DNA of 64,000 bases from Phocoena phocoena. Its lineage: Eukaryota; Chordata; Mammalia; Artiodactyla; Phocoenidae. Below, in pieces: positions 48,292-59,365 of this stretch. The stretch spans positions 60,012,220 to 60,076,219 of the forward strand of contig NC_089235.1 of NCBI RefSeq assembly GCF_963924675.1. The letters are read 5' to 3'. The position numbers and the translations under genes are program-made. Every line of letters begins with the position of its first letter. Position 1 is the first letter of the stretch. The notes beneath the pieces were generated by a model. That model saw nothing but the letters and a program-made list of their open reading frames with translations, was not told where the DNA came from and did not search any database.

Positions 48292-48481
48292 CGTACACGG
48301 GCCTCTCACTGTTGTGGCCTCTCCCGTTGTGAAGCACAGGCTCCGGATACGCAGGCTCAGTAGTCATGGCTCACGGGCCTAACCGCTCCGCGGCATGTGG
48401 GATCTTCCCAGACCGGGGCATGAACCCGTGTCCCCTAAATCGGCAGGCGGACTCTCAACCACTGTGCCACCAGGGAAGCCC
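48257..48481 (-). mobile_element. CHR-2-like SINE, antisense, long T tail
   Basis: 33 T at 48257-48289 followed by the reversed SINE ('gccgtacacgggcctctcac' to 'caccagggaagccc'). The flanks share only an approximate CTAAYCC duplication. The body is more diverged than in most short copies here. Confidence 0.93.
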
Positions 48482-48509
48482 TTGCTAACCCATTTTTAAT
48501 GCTTATCTT

Positions 48510-48660
48510 TACTACTATGTGATGTGGGTATCATTCTTGTTTTATGGATAAGGATTCTATGATTCTGAGAGGTGAAGTGACTTGTCCAAATCTAGTCAGT
48601 ATAGGGTAAATTTGAATCCAGGCCCTCAGACTCTTAGAACTTTAGAACTCTTACTTCAAT
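48510..48660 (-). mobile_element. MIR, antisense
   Basis: 'gtgggtatcattcttgtttt', 'gagaggtgaagtgacttgtc' and 'gggtaaatttgaatccaggc' are the reversed MIR core. Confidence 0.8.
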
Positions 48661-48949
48661 TGGTGCAGTAAAGAATGTTTTGTTGCCTTTTTTTTTTTAA
48701 TGGTTGAGGTTTTTTTTTCCTATTGATTCTAGAAGTAATACAGTTGTATGGAAATATTTTAAGACCATGTCAATAAAGCCAGTGTGAAATAAAATACAAA
48801 GGGAATCCAAGAGAAGATATGAAATCTTTGGCAATTGTTTTAAAAATTAATGGATTAATGTATAAGATGATTAAAGTATGGGTTAAATGATCTCAGAATT
48901 TAGCAAATATTTCTTTATTTTCAACCTGCTGTATTGGACTAGTAGAGCT

Positions 48950-49110
48950 AATAGCTAACATCTATCAAGTACTTTCCTTGGTCAGGTATACTGTTATAAG
49001 AACAGTTCTAAGAAGTATTTTTATCCCTATTTTACAGTTAAGGAAATTGAGGCTTAAAGAGAGAAGACTTTACCCAACATCACACATGACTGGTAGCTCG
49101 TCCTACTAAC
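48950..49110 (-). mobile_element. MIR, antisense
   Basis: 'tatccctattttacagttaa', 'ggaaattgaggcttaaagag' and 'acccaacatcacacatgact' are the reversed MIR core. Confidence 0.8.
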
Positions 49111-49749
49111 CTCTTTATAATACTAATTTGCTGTCAAACAATTTGTACTATTAACAGAAATATAATACACATCCATAACTGACACTGAAAGAACTGAACT
49201 CTTTCAAAAAAGTATTATTAATAACTAGATTACATGTGGACATATATTCTCAACCAATTTGTAAGGGACTACAATAGTTATTTCTTTGTGCTTCTAATAT
49301 TGCGAATCCTGTGATTTAACTCCTCTAAGAGCCTGTGGGCCATATCATAATTGGCTGGAAATGAAGCAACAGTGTGCTCCTTCATTTATAAAAAGCTGAG
49401 AGAAGTGGTACAAACAAGACTACATATAAGCTATTTATTAATGCATTCTTTTAAGTATTTAAATTTTAAAAATTATCTTCTGTATTATTAATCTAGAAGG
49501 ATGAAGTGTCATAAATATCAACTGCTGAGGTTATTTCTGAGCATTTGTTTTAGAGAAGTACTTCTTTATTAGTTGTCCTTTAGCCTTTTGAAAATCTAAT
49601 GAAAACTATGGACTCTCTTCTGAGAAAAATGCACATGTAAACATTTTGAATAAAATTTCAGGGGGTTAACAGATGTCTCCCTAAAGATCGCTAGATCCCA
49701 GATTAAGATTCCCTGCATAAGAAAGTATTGCTTTGGTTCTATTTGTTAT

Positions 49750-51248
49750 GCTTTAAATCTTTTAAAAAAATTGTTTTGAATATATAATAGAATATATTCG
49801 TATATTCTGAATATATTCAGAATTCAGAAATAAAAAAGGACATTACAGTGAACATTCCCCCTCCCATCACTATCTGCTAGCTAACTTCTCTCCACAGGTG
49901 GTGATTATTATTGATTTTTATTACTATCCTAATATATCCTTCCACATAGTCTGTGCATATTTAAGCAAATGTATATGTATATTCTTTCATTTCCTCCCTT
50001 TTTGCACAGATAATACTGGTATATTATACACCTTTTGCACCTTTTTTCATTTGGTACATTTTGGAGTTTATTCATATCTATACAGAAAATACTTCCTTTT
50101 CCTTTTAAGGTGTATTCTATAGTAATCCACTGCATGGACATACTGTGCTTTATTTAGCCAGTCCTCTAGAGAAGGGCATTTAGATTGCTTTTAGTCTCTC
50201 ACTGTTATACTGTAGTGAATACCTTCCTACCTAAATGCTCAAGTATACCTGCAGGATAATTCTTAGAAGTGGCTTTGTGCTTATGTAATTAGATAAATTA
50301 TGATGAATTGCACTCCATGGGAGTTGTACCAGCTTATGCTACCATTTCCTGACCAACCATCAGGCTGAGACTAACACAGCAAATTATATTTCTGGATCTT
50401 TGATCATTTGATAGGTGAAAATCTACTTTACATTTCTCCTAGTCTTAATGAGTTCCAGCATCTCTTCATATTTTTATGAATCATTTCTGTTTCCTTTTCC
50501 GTTAACTGCTTGTTCATATTATTTGCGCATTTTTCTTTCTTTTTTTTTTTGGTCTTTTTTACCCTCTCCCCCAACTTATAAGATTCGGCTATTTACATAT
50601 TAGAAAAACTTGCTGTGTGTGATATAGCTTGCAAGTATTTTCCCCCAGTCTGCTGTTTACCTTTTGCCATACATATACATATATTTGTTTAAGGTAGCTG
50701 AATTTATCAGTCTTTTTAGGTTCAATGTCTAAGTCAGGAAGTCCTTCCCCACTCCAAAATCAGGAAAAATTCAGTTTTGTTTCAATTTTTATACTTAAAA
50801 CTTTGAACTGTATGGAATTTATCCTAGTATGAAGTGTAAGGCATGGCCCCAGCTTTACTTTTTCCAAAAAGTTGATTGAATAATTCGTTTTCCTCCTCCA
50901 TTGATTTCAGATGCTACTTCATATAATCGAATCAATTTATGGATGCTCTATTCCACTTAGCTGCCTTCTTTTATGTAGTAATGGCAAACTTTCTTACATT
51001 TATTGAGGCTCTATAAAGTATTTACACTTATTTTTCAAAATCGCCTTGGCCATTCTTGCTTATCTTTCCACATGTACTTTAGAATCACCTTCATAGTTCT
51101 GAGAAAATCCTGTTAGTGCTTTTATTCCGTTGATTTAACCTAGAGAGACTTTATATTGGTATGATGTTGAGTCTTATTAACCGAGAACACAAAATATCCT
51201 TTTTTGTGTCTCTATGAAGTATTTTAAGTTTTCATATTTATCTTGACA
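49750..51248 (-). mobile_element. Old L1M/HAL1-like, antisense, left part
   Basis: Reversed L1 order: 'gggcatttagattgctttta', 'gtatacctgcaggataattc', 'agtcaggaagtccttcccca'. Highly diverged. The SINE at 51249 splits it. Confidence 0.7.
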
Positions 51249-51463
51249 TTTTTTTTTTTTTTTTTTTTTTGCGGTACGCTGGCCTCTCACTGTTGTGGCC
51301 TCTCCCGTTGCGGAGCACAGGCTCCGGACGCGCAGGCTCAGCAGCCATGGCTCACGGGCCCAGCCGCTCCGCGGCACGTGGGATCTTCCCGGACCAGGGC
51401 ACGAACCCGTGTCCCCTGCATCCGCAGGCGGACTCTCAACCACTGCGCCACCAGGGAAGCCCC
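51249..51463 (-). mobile_element. CHR-2-like SINE, antisense, with TSD
   Basis: T tail at 51249-51270, body, reversed head ending 'cgccaccagggaagccc'. TCTTGACATTTTTT at 51241-51254 and 51464-51477 is the target-site duplication. Low divergence. Confidence 0.96.
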
Positions 51464-51980
51464 TCTTGACATTTTTTAAGTCAAATATTTTATCTGGATA
51501 TTTTATCTTTATTGTTGCTGTTGTAAACAGGGTCTTTTTCCTTTCTCATTTTCTTTTGTTTTTATATATGAAAGCAGAGCTATGGTTTTCTGTATTAATT
51601 TTGTACCCATCTCTCTCTTGACTTCCTTTATTGATAGAACTTTATATCATTTGCAAATAGTGACGATTATGCCACAGCTTTTTAATATTTCAACTTTTTT
51701 TTCCTTTTCTGATTGCATTGGCCATACCTCCAGAAGAGTGTTCACTGGTAGTATTAGTGGTCTTAGTAGACATCCTGTTCTGTTCCTGACTTTAGTGCAG
51801 ATGCTTGTAATATTTCCACATTCATCATGGTGCTGACTTTTTAACTGAGATAAATGTATTTTATTGTGTTGGGGAATTTTTATTAAGAGTTTTATATTTG
51901 TTTTAAGAATGGATGTTGAATTTAGTTGAATGCCTTTTTAGTGTCTAGCGGTATGATCACATTTATTTACAGATATTCAG
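51464..51980 (-). mobile_element. Old L1M, antisense, right part
   Basis: Continues the L1: 'tagaactttatatcatttgc', 'agtagacatcctgttctgtt' and 'tgaatttagttgaatgcctt' are typical reversed L1 ORF2. Confidence 0.75.
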
Positions 51981-52049
51981 TATTCATTAGTGAGATGGTT
52001 ACTGATGAGCTTGTTAGCTAAGCATCTACATTATATAGTATTATCCCAA

Positions 52050-52175
52050 GAGCTCCTAGGCACTATTATATACTCTATGGTATAATCTGTCTCATGTTCA
52101 CTGCTCTACCTCAGCTTCTAAAACAGTGCCTGACAACATGAAAAGTAAATTTTTTGAATGAATTAATTGCTCCCT
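52050..52175 (+). mobile_element. L2 3' end, sense
   Basis: 'tctaaaacagtgcctgacaa' followed by 'gaatgaattaattg' fits the L2 terminus. Confidence 0.55.
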
Positions 52176-53608
52176 TCTTTGAGAAGCTGATGCTCTATGT
52201 GAAAACTAATACCCAAACTTGCTAAGAGGGTGAATTTGAGAAGGGTGGTTCTTTGTATTTCAAAGGATTTTGTTTTCCTTTATGAAAGGATTTATCAAGA
52301 GTTCTTTTGCATAACACAGAATTTTTAGTGAATTTTAAGTGTCCATTTATGGAAAAAATAATTCATGAAAGTAAAATAATCCAGACTGTACTTCAAGACT
52401 TTATGTGTGTGTGCACTATACTGAATACAGGGATATAAATGTCAGCTGCTTCTAGTCTTTATTAAGTACAAAATATGGGCAAAGTACTCAACGTAGTCAG
52501 TACCATAATAAAGGTAGAGAGCCTGCTTCTGTATGCAAGATGTAATCATTATACTTATTATCACCCAAACAAGAAAGCAGTGACCCTTTGAAACTTTCCT
52601 CTTATTTGATAATGTTTGTGAAAGTTCATAAATTGAAAGGTCATGAGAAATCCTATGTTGTATTGGGGGGTGAACTCTTATAATGCTTTTTTCCTTTAAA
52701 CTGTTTTGACTAATTCAGTCCTTGGTACTTTTATCACATTTCTTTGAGATATAATCCTCAGAATGTTTTAATTCTTGAGAATTTCCAAAAATCCTAATAA
52801 AACTCATTTCAAAGAATTTCAGAAGATCCATCTCCTTAACTTATAAACATAACATTACAGGAAATTTGGAAATGAGAGAAAAGAAGAAAATGAATTATTA
52901 ACAAGTGTACCTTCCTATTACATCTTTTATCAACTATTACACCTTTTAACAACTACGTATAGGCCTTTACAGTCTTTTTTTTTTTTTTTTAGTGTTTATG
53001 GTTTTACCTACTTGTAATGATAGTGTGTCTTGTTTTCTTTCTTCTCTGAACACTCTACCAGGCTCTTCTTTTTTTTTTTTTGCATTCCTACCTCATCTGT
53101 TTAGAAAAGAAAAAAGGATGAACTGAGGTTTAGAAAGACTGGACTGATCTTCTAGCTATTAGACAGTAGTTTGGGTCTTGGTTTTAAGTCACTTTATTCC
53201 CCAAGGTAAGTGTATGTATGAGTGCTTATAATGAAATTACCTCGTATACTAGAAAACATGGTACAAATTTTGTTAATTCTAATTACAGGATGATTTCACA
53301 GATCAAATTGTGGGAATAAAATACTGTAAAGATGTACAGAGAAAGGAAGATTTTGTTTGTGAGTTTCAGCACTGCACAAAAGGTGCATTTAGTTCTAAAT
53401 AGGTAGTAGTTTTTCCATTTATCTGTGATTTTTGTCATTTCAATATATATTTTTGGCTTCTTTTGATAAAATTCCTGAATTAAAAATATATAAGCATCCA
53501 ACACAGAGTTATGATCATAGCAGTTACTTGTAATAATTTATTAATGATATTCAAGTACAGATTGATTTGCACCTATCTCCTGCTATTGATTTCCTTTTAA
53601 AGTAAAAC

Positions 53609-53818
53609 TTTTTTTTTTTTTTTTTTGCGGTACGCGGGCCTCTCACTGTTGTGGCCTCTCCCGTTGCGGAGCACAGGCTCCAGACATGCAGGCTCAGTGG
53701 CTATGGCTCACGGGCCCAGCCGCTCCGCGGCATGTGGGATCTTCCTGGACCGGGGCACGAACCCGTGTCCCCTGCATCGGCAGGCGGACTCTCAACCACT
53801 GCGCCACCAGGGAAGCCC
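53609..53818 (-). mobile_element. CHR-2-like SINE, antisense, close to exon 2
   Basis: T tail at 53609-53626, body, reversed head ending 'ccaccagggaagccc'. TTAAAGTAAAACTTTT at 53597-53612 and 53819-53834 is an exact 16 bp target-site duplication. Its right end is 188 bp before MED30 exon 2. Confidence 0.96.
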
Positions 53819-53968
53819 TTAAAGTAAAACTTTTGGTGACAGCTTTATGTTTTAATGCATACCTTGAGTATCTTAATTATCTTATCATATTTAAGGTATT
53901 TTGAGATTATTTTTGCAACAGTGGCAACATACTCTTCTTTTTCTTCCGCTGAAAAGTCCTGATCTTAA

Positions 53969-54005
53969 TTTTTTTCTTTTCTTCTTCTTTTTCTTTATTG
54001 AGAAG
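53969..54005 (+). promoter_or_regulatory. MED30: Exon 2 acceptor with tandem GAG-AAG (NAGNAG)
   Basis: A T/C-rich tract (53969-53999) precedes GAGAAG at 54000-54005. Using the second AG (54004-54005) joins codon 59 Gln to Leu-Pro-Asn-Gly, as in MED30. Using the first AG would insert one Lys. Both are in frame. Confidence 0.8.
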
Positions 54006-54164
54006 CTGCCAAATGGTGTCACTTACCATACTGGAACATATCAAGACCGGTTAGCAAAGCTACAGGATCATCTTCGCCAACTCTCTATTCTCTTCAGGAA
54101 GCTGCGACTGGTCTATGATAAATGCAATGAAAACTGCGGAGGGATGGATCCCATTCCAGTAGAG
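54006..54164 (+). CDS. MED30: MED30 coding exon 2
   Basis: Encodes residues 60-112, beginning LPNGVTYHTGTYQDRL and ending CGGMDPIPVE. This is the conserved central part of MED30, with a predicted long helix (KLQDHLRQLSILFRKLRLVYDKC spans most of the exon). It joins exon 1 in frame (phase 0 to phase 0), 159 bp. Compared with human MED30 as I remember it there are a few conservative changes (for example Thr to Ala before KLQD and Val to Ile in LSILF). The start is fixed by homology to the second AG of a tandem acceptor. The end is fixed by homology and by the donor GAG|GCAAGT, which is a GC rather than GT donor. The open frame continues into the intron (ASFSGRG...), which is not MED30. Confidence 0.96.
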
Positions 54165-54170
54165 GCAAGT
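54165..54170 (+). promoter_or_regulatory. MED30: GC-type 5' splice site of intron 2
   Basis: The sequence GAG|GCAAGT matches the extended donor consensus at every position except the GC dinucleotide, the usual pattern of GC-AG introns. No GT at this position can give the MED30 reading frame. Confidence 0.9.
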
Positions 54171-54306
54171 TTTAGTGGTAGAGGAAGGATGAGTCTAAGA
54201 TAGTCTCAGGACATTTGTAATATTTTCCTTTCTCTCTTCTGTTTTCACCGTATTTCCAGATTATGAAACATACTGGGTTTTGCTTTTGACTAGAGAAGAT
54301 GAAATT

Positions 54307-54308
<2 letters not shown>

Positions 54309-54343
<35 letters not shown>
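54309..54343. repeat. (TA)n microsatellite
   Basis: About 17 TA units, 145 bp after exon 2. Confidence 0.97.
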
Positions 54344-54346
<3 letters not shown>

Positions 54347-54839
54347 CATAGAATTATTACTGTCTTTTCTTGTTAATAATTTCTAGTAGACTTTAACATC
54401 CAGGCTGATAGTAAATTTTTGTTGTTGGGAGGAGAGGGTTGTCTGTGGCAATTTTTATTATTGCTTCCAATGTCTCATTTTAATTAAATCAGTGCATGAT
54501 GTTTTAGTAGGCATATTAATAGTATTGTAAAATCCTTTTAAAGTGGTTTTCATGTAAGTTCTTTATGGATAAAAGGTTATAACTATTTTTATCATTATTA
54601 ATTTAAATTATCTTAGTGGAATCACTCTAGTTTTTAAATATTTTTAAAATTTAGTCTCGGATCATAGATATATTTTAGTTAATTAGGTATATGATATTTT
54701 TATAGGTGCTCTTTTCCTGTTGACAAGTTATATGTCTGCCACCAAAGGTAGCTGGGAAGGTTTGGATGTTCTCTCATTACATATAAGGAACAGTTTCCTG
54801 TGATCAGTGCTTTCTTCGAGTGATCAGCATGTAAAGAGT

Positions 54840-55400
54840 ACACAGAGAAAGAGTAAACTGCAATACAGCCTGAAAAGAAGGGGTCAGAGATGTGGAAGAT
54901 GGGAAATGTGGTTGACATTGACAGATGCTGCAGAGAAGTCAAGGAAAATAAAGAATGAAAACTGTCCACCAGATTAATTGTTGGTATATTTGAGCAGAGC
55001 TTCTGTGAAAAGGTAGCAACAAGAAGTCAGATCACAGTGAGCTGAAGATTAAACAGGAAATAAGGAACTGAAGCCAGAAAGTGGATATCCATCTTTCAAG
55101 AAGGTTAGATTAAAAGCAAGAGAAGAAAACAGTAGATGGAAGGAGGGATAGAGTTGAGGGTTAGGGATTTTTTCCTCCAAATGGGAGAACATGTTTAGAT
55201 AAAAAAGGAAGAACATGGTAGGGTGAGGTTGGGGAAACTAAATAATGAAGACAGGAGGGCAGAGGAATCAGGGCACAGGAATGGAGACAAAGTGTCTTCA
55301 GGAGGAAGGACCACTCTGCTTGCGTTAGGAGAGAGGAAAGGAAGAAAGTACCTGTGAATGTGGGCAAGTTTATATTTGTCCCAAGAACTCATAGAAGTTT
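54840..55400 (-). mobile_element. L2 LINE, RT region, antisense
   Basis: 'agatgctgcagagaagtcaa', 'ggaaaataaagaatgaaaac' and the later purine-rich stretch follow reversed L2 ORF2. The A/G-rich bias on plus is the reverse of the C/T-rich sense L2 seen at 34120-35945. Confidence 0.6.
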
Positions 55401-55734
55401 GGGCAGATTGACTCCTGATTGTACCAGTTATTTACCTCTGTCCTGTTCCTGCATTGGTAATATAAGATGGAAGGACTAGATAATTCCTGAAGTCTCTGTC
55501 ACATCTACAAGAGGCTTCATCAAATAAACTTCATCACAAATCATACGTATTTAATTATAATCCTGCTAGAAGTTTCATTGCTATATAAATTTTCTTCTCT
55601 TACAAAAAAACTTTCTCCCAACTAAAAGACATCTAGAAATCTGCACAGATACTAGATAGTAAGTAGATGACATTTATATAATATGCATCCATGAACTTCC
55701 TTTCTTTTTAGTATAGATGAAGGAAAGCCTGTTC

Positions 55735-55855
55735 CATCTCAACGAACTATAAATTTCGTAAGGGTAGGACTTATTTGTCATTTGTCTTATTTGTCATTAT
55801 TTTTGCAGTGTCTCCTCACGCACTATCTGCCAATTAAATATTTGCTGATTGAGTA
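55735..55855 (+). mobile_element. L2 3' end, sense
   Basis: 'ttcgtaagggtaggacttat' and 'ttaaatatttgctgattgag' fit the L2 terminus. Confidence 0.5.
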
Positions 55856-56117
55856 GGATATTACTTAATTACATGTGACAACTAATTTTGCTAAAAGGAC
55901 TATTTTGCAAAAGAAATCTGAAAAGCTAATGTGTAGAGTGCACTGAAATGATAGACTTCTAAGGCTTTTATTTTAGGCCGTCATTTGAATTAAAATATAT
56001 TTTTGTACTATTAAAAGTATAAAAAGTGATCTTAATCGGAAGCATTATCTATACCAGTATAATTGGAAACTGTGTATCATATGTTTGACTTTTTTAACTT
56101 TTGTCTGTCACTCCCAG

Positions 56118-56222
56118 CAACTTATTCCATACGTGGAAGACGATGGCTCAAAGAATGATGACCGGGCCGGCCCACCTCGTTTTGCTAGTGAAGAGAGGCG
56201 AGAAATTGCTGAAGTCAATAAA
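56118..56222 (+). CDS. MED30: MED30 coding exon 3
   Basis: Encodes residues 113-147, starting QLIPYVEDDGSKNDDRAGPP and ending EERREIAEVNK. It holds an acidic, glycine/proline-containing linker followed by the start of the C-terminal helix. The acceptor is 'gtctgtcactcccag' and the donor AAA|GTGAGT; both are standard and phase 0. At 105 bp (35 codons) the exon can be skipped without a frameshift. The final exon, expected to give about 31 residues of Lys/Gln-rich coiled-coil, is not found between here and 64000. Relative to human as I recall it, one Glu in the linker is Asp here. Confidence 0.96.
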
Positions 56223-57029
56223 GTGAGTTGCTAGTCTGTATGTTTTATATTTCCGAATTATTGATACAAATTACAGGGGAGTCTGTGTAACTCAACAACA
56301 TAATTTGAATTATAGAATTACCTGAAGTTGTTTCTGTGACAAATTTAACCTACTTAGAGTACAACCCAGGACTAAAATGTAAGCAGAAATGCCATCTGAA
56401 TAGTCAGAAGAGAGACCACAGAATTCAGGCAGTAAAGCTCTTAGAAAAGCCTCATAGGCACTCAGTCACAACCCATTTACTTTCTTCTTTTCTAGGCAGA
56501 ATTGTAGCTCTCTAGCTTAGAGCATATTTGGAGGAGCAAATGATAAAAATTTACAGGTAGGAGAGGTGAATGTCTCAACAGCTGAATAAGAAATTGAGTT
56601 ATCAAAGCACTACCCCATCCCACCCTCTACCCCACAAAAGTTCCTAACTAGAATTTATTGCTGACTACTTTTAGAAGTTCAGAAGATAATGTTCAGATAG
56701 TTCTCTAGAACCATAGGGGAATAAGGAATGTTGTCAGTTCATTCTGTGGTGGAAACATGGTTACCAAAACCTAACAAATAGCACAGTAAATAAAACTACC
56801 AATCTCGCTCCTTCACTTACAAATACATGCTCCCACCTCCTGCCCCACTCCTGAAATTCTTAATGCTAGTTAATAGAATTCATCAGGGTATTAATTAATC
56901 CGCCACAGCCACAGAGGGTTTTCTGAGGTAGAGGAGGATGACTCAGTTTACATATAATATCAGTAGATTAAATTGAAAAAAAGAATGCTTAAAACTATTA
57001 ACAAGATAGTCTTTTTTTAAAAAAACCTT

Positions 57030-58330
57030 TTTATTTCAGATAAGTAGCCAACATTTTTCATTGAGATGAAATATAGGCATAAAATAGGATGCCTTACACC
57101 ACTGTGTTTAATACTATTTTAGAAGTTATAGCCAGTGAAACTGAAATAAACTTTAGGAAACGGGTTATAATATTATGTACAAATCTGTTAAGTTCCTTAA
57201 GCTTGTACATAACATTTTAACTCAAGCTTAAGCTCAAAGAAGCTCACTGATGAGAGTCAATAAGTGTTTGAAAGAAGAGCTTAATACAAGATTGATACCA
57301 TTTTTCTATAATGCCATAAAGAAATTAGAATGAGATCCTATTCACAATTGCAGCAACAAATATTAAGTAGTTAGGAATTATTTCCATGATATATGTAACT
57401 AAACTTACTGAGATACATAAAAGAAGTTTTGAATAGTTGAAAGAACACATTAAGTTCTTATATGGGCAATAACTATTCTAAACAGTAACAGTCCAAATCC
57501 AAATATGAATTCTCTTGAAACTGCACAAAACTAGTAAGATTTTAGCGCAATACCAATCAAAAAACAAATCCAAATAAAATGCAAATTGGATTTTCTTGAG
57601 AGCATACTAAAATACATATATAAAACAATTCCTATAAGAGTAATAAAATAAAGAACTCTTTGCTTCAAAAACTAAAACGTGATATCAAGTATATTGTAAA
57701 AACAATAATTCAGTGTGAAATACCGGCACAAGAATAGATTAGTAAAATAATAGCCAGAAAAAGTCTTCCTATTGTATATGAGAATTTAATATGACGTAAG
57801 AGGGATTGTGTGGAAAATTAGTCTTTCAAAAGAGACACTTTGGGGGAAAATTAAACTAGCTTTTACATTACACCATGTGTCAAAATGAATTTCAGAGTTG
57901 AAAATAAGACTTGCAAAACGAAGTATTGGAAAATTAAAAGAAAAATGTATATCAAAACTCAGGAAAAAAGAAAAAGATGGATAGATTTTTCTAAAATAAC
58001 ATTTAAAACAATTTTTAAGAGGTGAAATATAAATTAAGAAGAATAGTTCCAGCAAATTTGACAGTAATAAGCATAAACAATTTACAGTAGGAAATTACGA
58101 GGGGATTGGGAACTTTTAATTTAGGTCTTGAAGAATAAGTGGTGTCTGGTAGTACAGAGATATAAGACATTCATTTATTAAGTGTTACATGTTTCTGTTG
58201 ATAATCTGTGTATTCATTCACAATGGATGTGTTCTATTATTTTTCTCTATAGTAAGGATATTACTTATAAAATACAATGAAATGTATATATAAATAAAAC
58301 ACAACTGTGATGGTAACTTTGATTTCAGAG
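57030..58330 (+). mobile_element. Old L1M/HAL1-like ORF2, sense
   Basis: Sense L1 order: 'gttatagccagtgaaactga', 'cacaattgcagcaacaaata', 'cttatatgggcaataactat', 'gcgcaataccaatcaaaaaa', 'aaaaacaataattcagtgtg'. It is A-rich, heavily diverged and non-coding. Confidence 0.75.
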
Positions 58331-58390
58331 TACCCCATGTGACATACAGATAGTTTGTTCTCTACCATAGAAGATATTATGATATTTGCA

Positions 58391-58420
58391 GGGCGGGGGG
58401 GGTCAGGGGGAGGGCAGGGG
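58391..58420 (+). repeat. G-rich tract, possible G-quadruplex
   Basis: GGGCGGGGGGGGTCAGGGGG followed by AGGGCAGGGG gives at least four runs of three or more G on the MED30 sense strand. Confidence 0.7.
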
Positions 58421-59293
58421 TAAGCTTGTGTAACTTCAGAAAGATGTAATTTTTCTAAAGGTAAGTTTCATTTCACTTTCCATTTCTCTAAGTTCCTCTT
58501 TTTTTCCTAATATGATGGTTTAGTCATAACCTATTCTTGATTTTTTTAAAGACCTATCATATAATCAGACTATAGTAATACTTTGACAGTGTGTAATCAA
58601 AAAACTCTCACTAGCTATTGACGTAGAATTTTGTGAATTTTAAGTAAAGGATGTAATTGATACCAAGACTGTGATGTATAAGAGTATTTCTTTCTCCACA
58701 TGAGGATGTAGCTCTCTGTAGAGTCTCTCTCTGTCCTGGACCCACCTACATACTTTCCTTCCCCCAGTCCTTTCAATGCGGTTGTCATAATTGGGGTTCA
58801 ATAAATATTCTGTGTTCATATTATTATGGCACATAAATACTGCTTATTGCTAAGCCACGTAGTAAACTAGAATTACATTTCCTTGAATAATTATTTTGTT
58901 TTCCTAAAGTTAATAGTTCTGTAATTTTGAAAAATTTTGGTTAGAATCAAATTATCAGACGACTTACAGGTTTCCCCCCCACTCCCACCCCAAGTCCTCC
59001 CATCTCTTCAGGTCTTGGTTGAATGCTCCCTAGGCCTGCTGTTCATCTATTGCCCTGGGGCTTTCCTTCACCTCTTCTGTTGGTTTCACTATTTCCTCAA
59101 TCTCCTATCTTTCTCTTTCTTGGTTTATTTCTCCCTCGGTAAGGTACATACGTCAGTGGCTTCTTTAGGAGGAATGCAGGGACTTTAGCCTTCACTTATC
59201 TGTCCAGTTGATCGTTTGGCTAGATATAAAATTCTATGTTGTAAATCAAGTTCCCTCAGAAATTAGAAGGTATTCTTCCATAATCTTCTCATA

Positions 59294-59365
59294 CAGGGTT
59301 TGGCAAACTTTAAAGGACCAGATAGTAAATATTTTAGGCTTTGTGAGACATGTGGTCCTTGTTCT
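59294..59365 (+). mobile_element. hAT-Charlie-type MITE, left half
   Basis: Starts with the terminal inverted repeat CAGGGTTTGGCAAAC and continues 'ccagatagtaaatattttag', typical of a widespread mammalian hAT MITE. Strand is arbitrary. Confidence 0.8.

Larger units (their letters stand above)
46891..54005 (+). other. MED30: MED30 intron 1
   Basis: A 7.1 kb phase 0 intron. It starts GTGGGA and ends with a long pyrimidine tract and GAGAAG. It holds old L1M (47290-48256, 49750-51980), MIR and L2 relics, and three CHR SINEs (48257, 51249, 53609), all antisense to the gene. I see nothing gene-like inside. About 52180-53600 contains no recognised element. Confidence 0.85.
54165..56117 (+). other. 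MED30: MED30 intron 2 (GC-AG)
   Basis: A 1953 bp phase 0 intron, ending in 'gtctgtcactcccag'. It holds a TA microsatellite (54309-54343), an antisense L2 (54840-55400) and a small L2 (55735-55855). No other feature seen. Confidence 0.9.
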
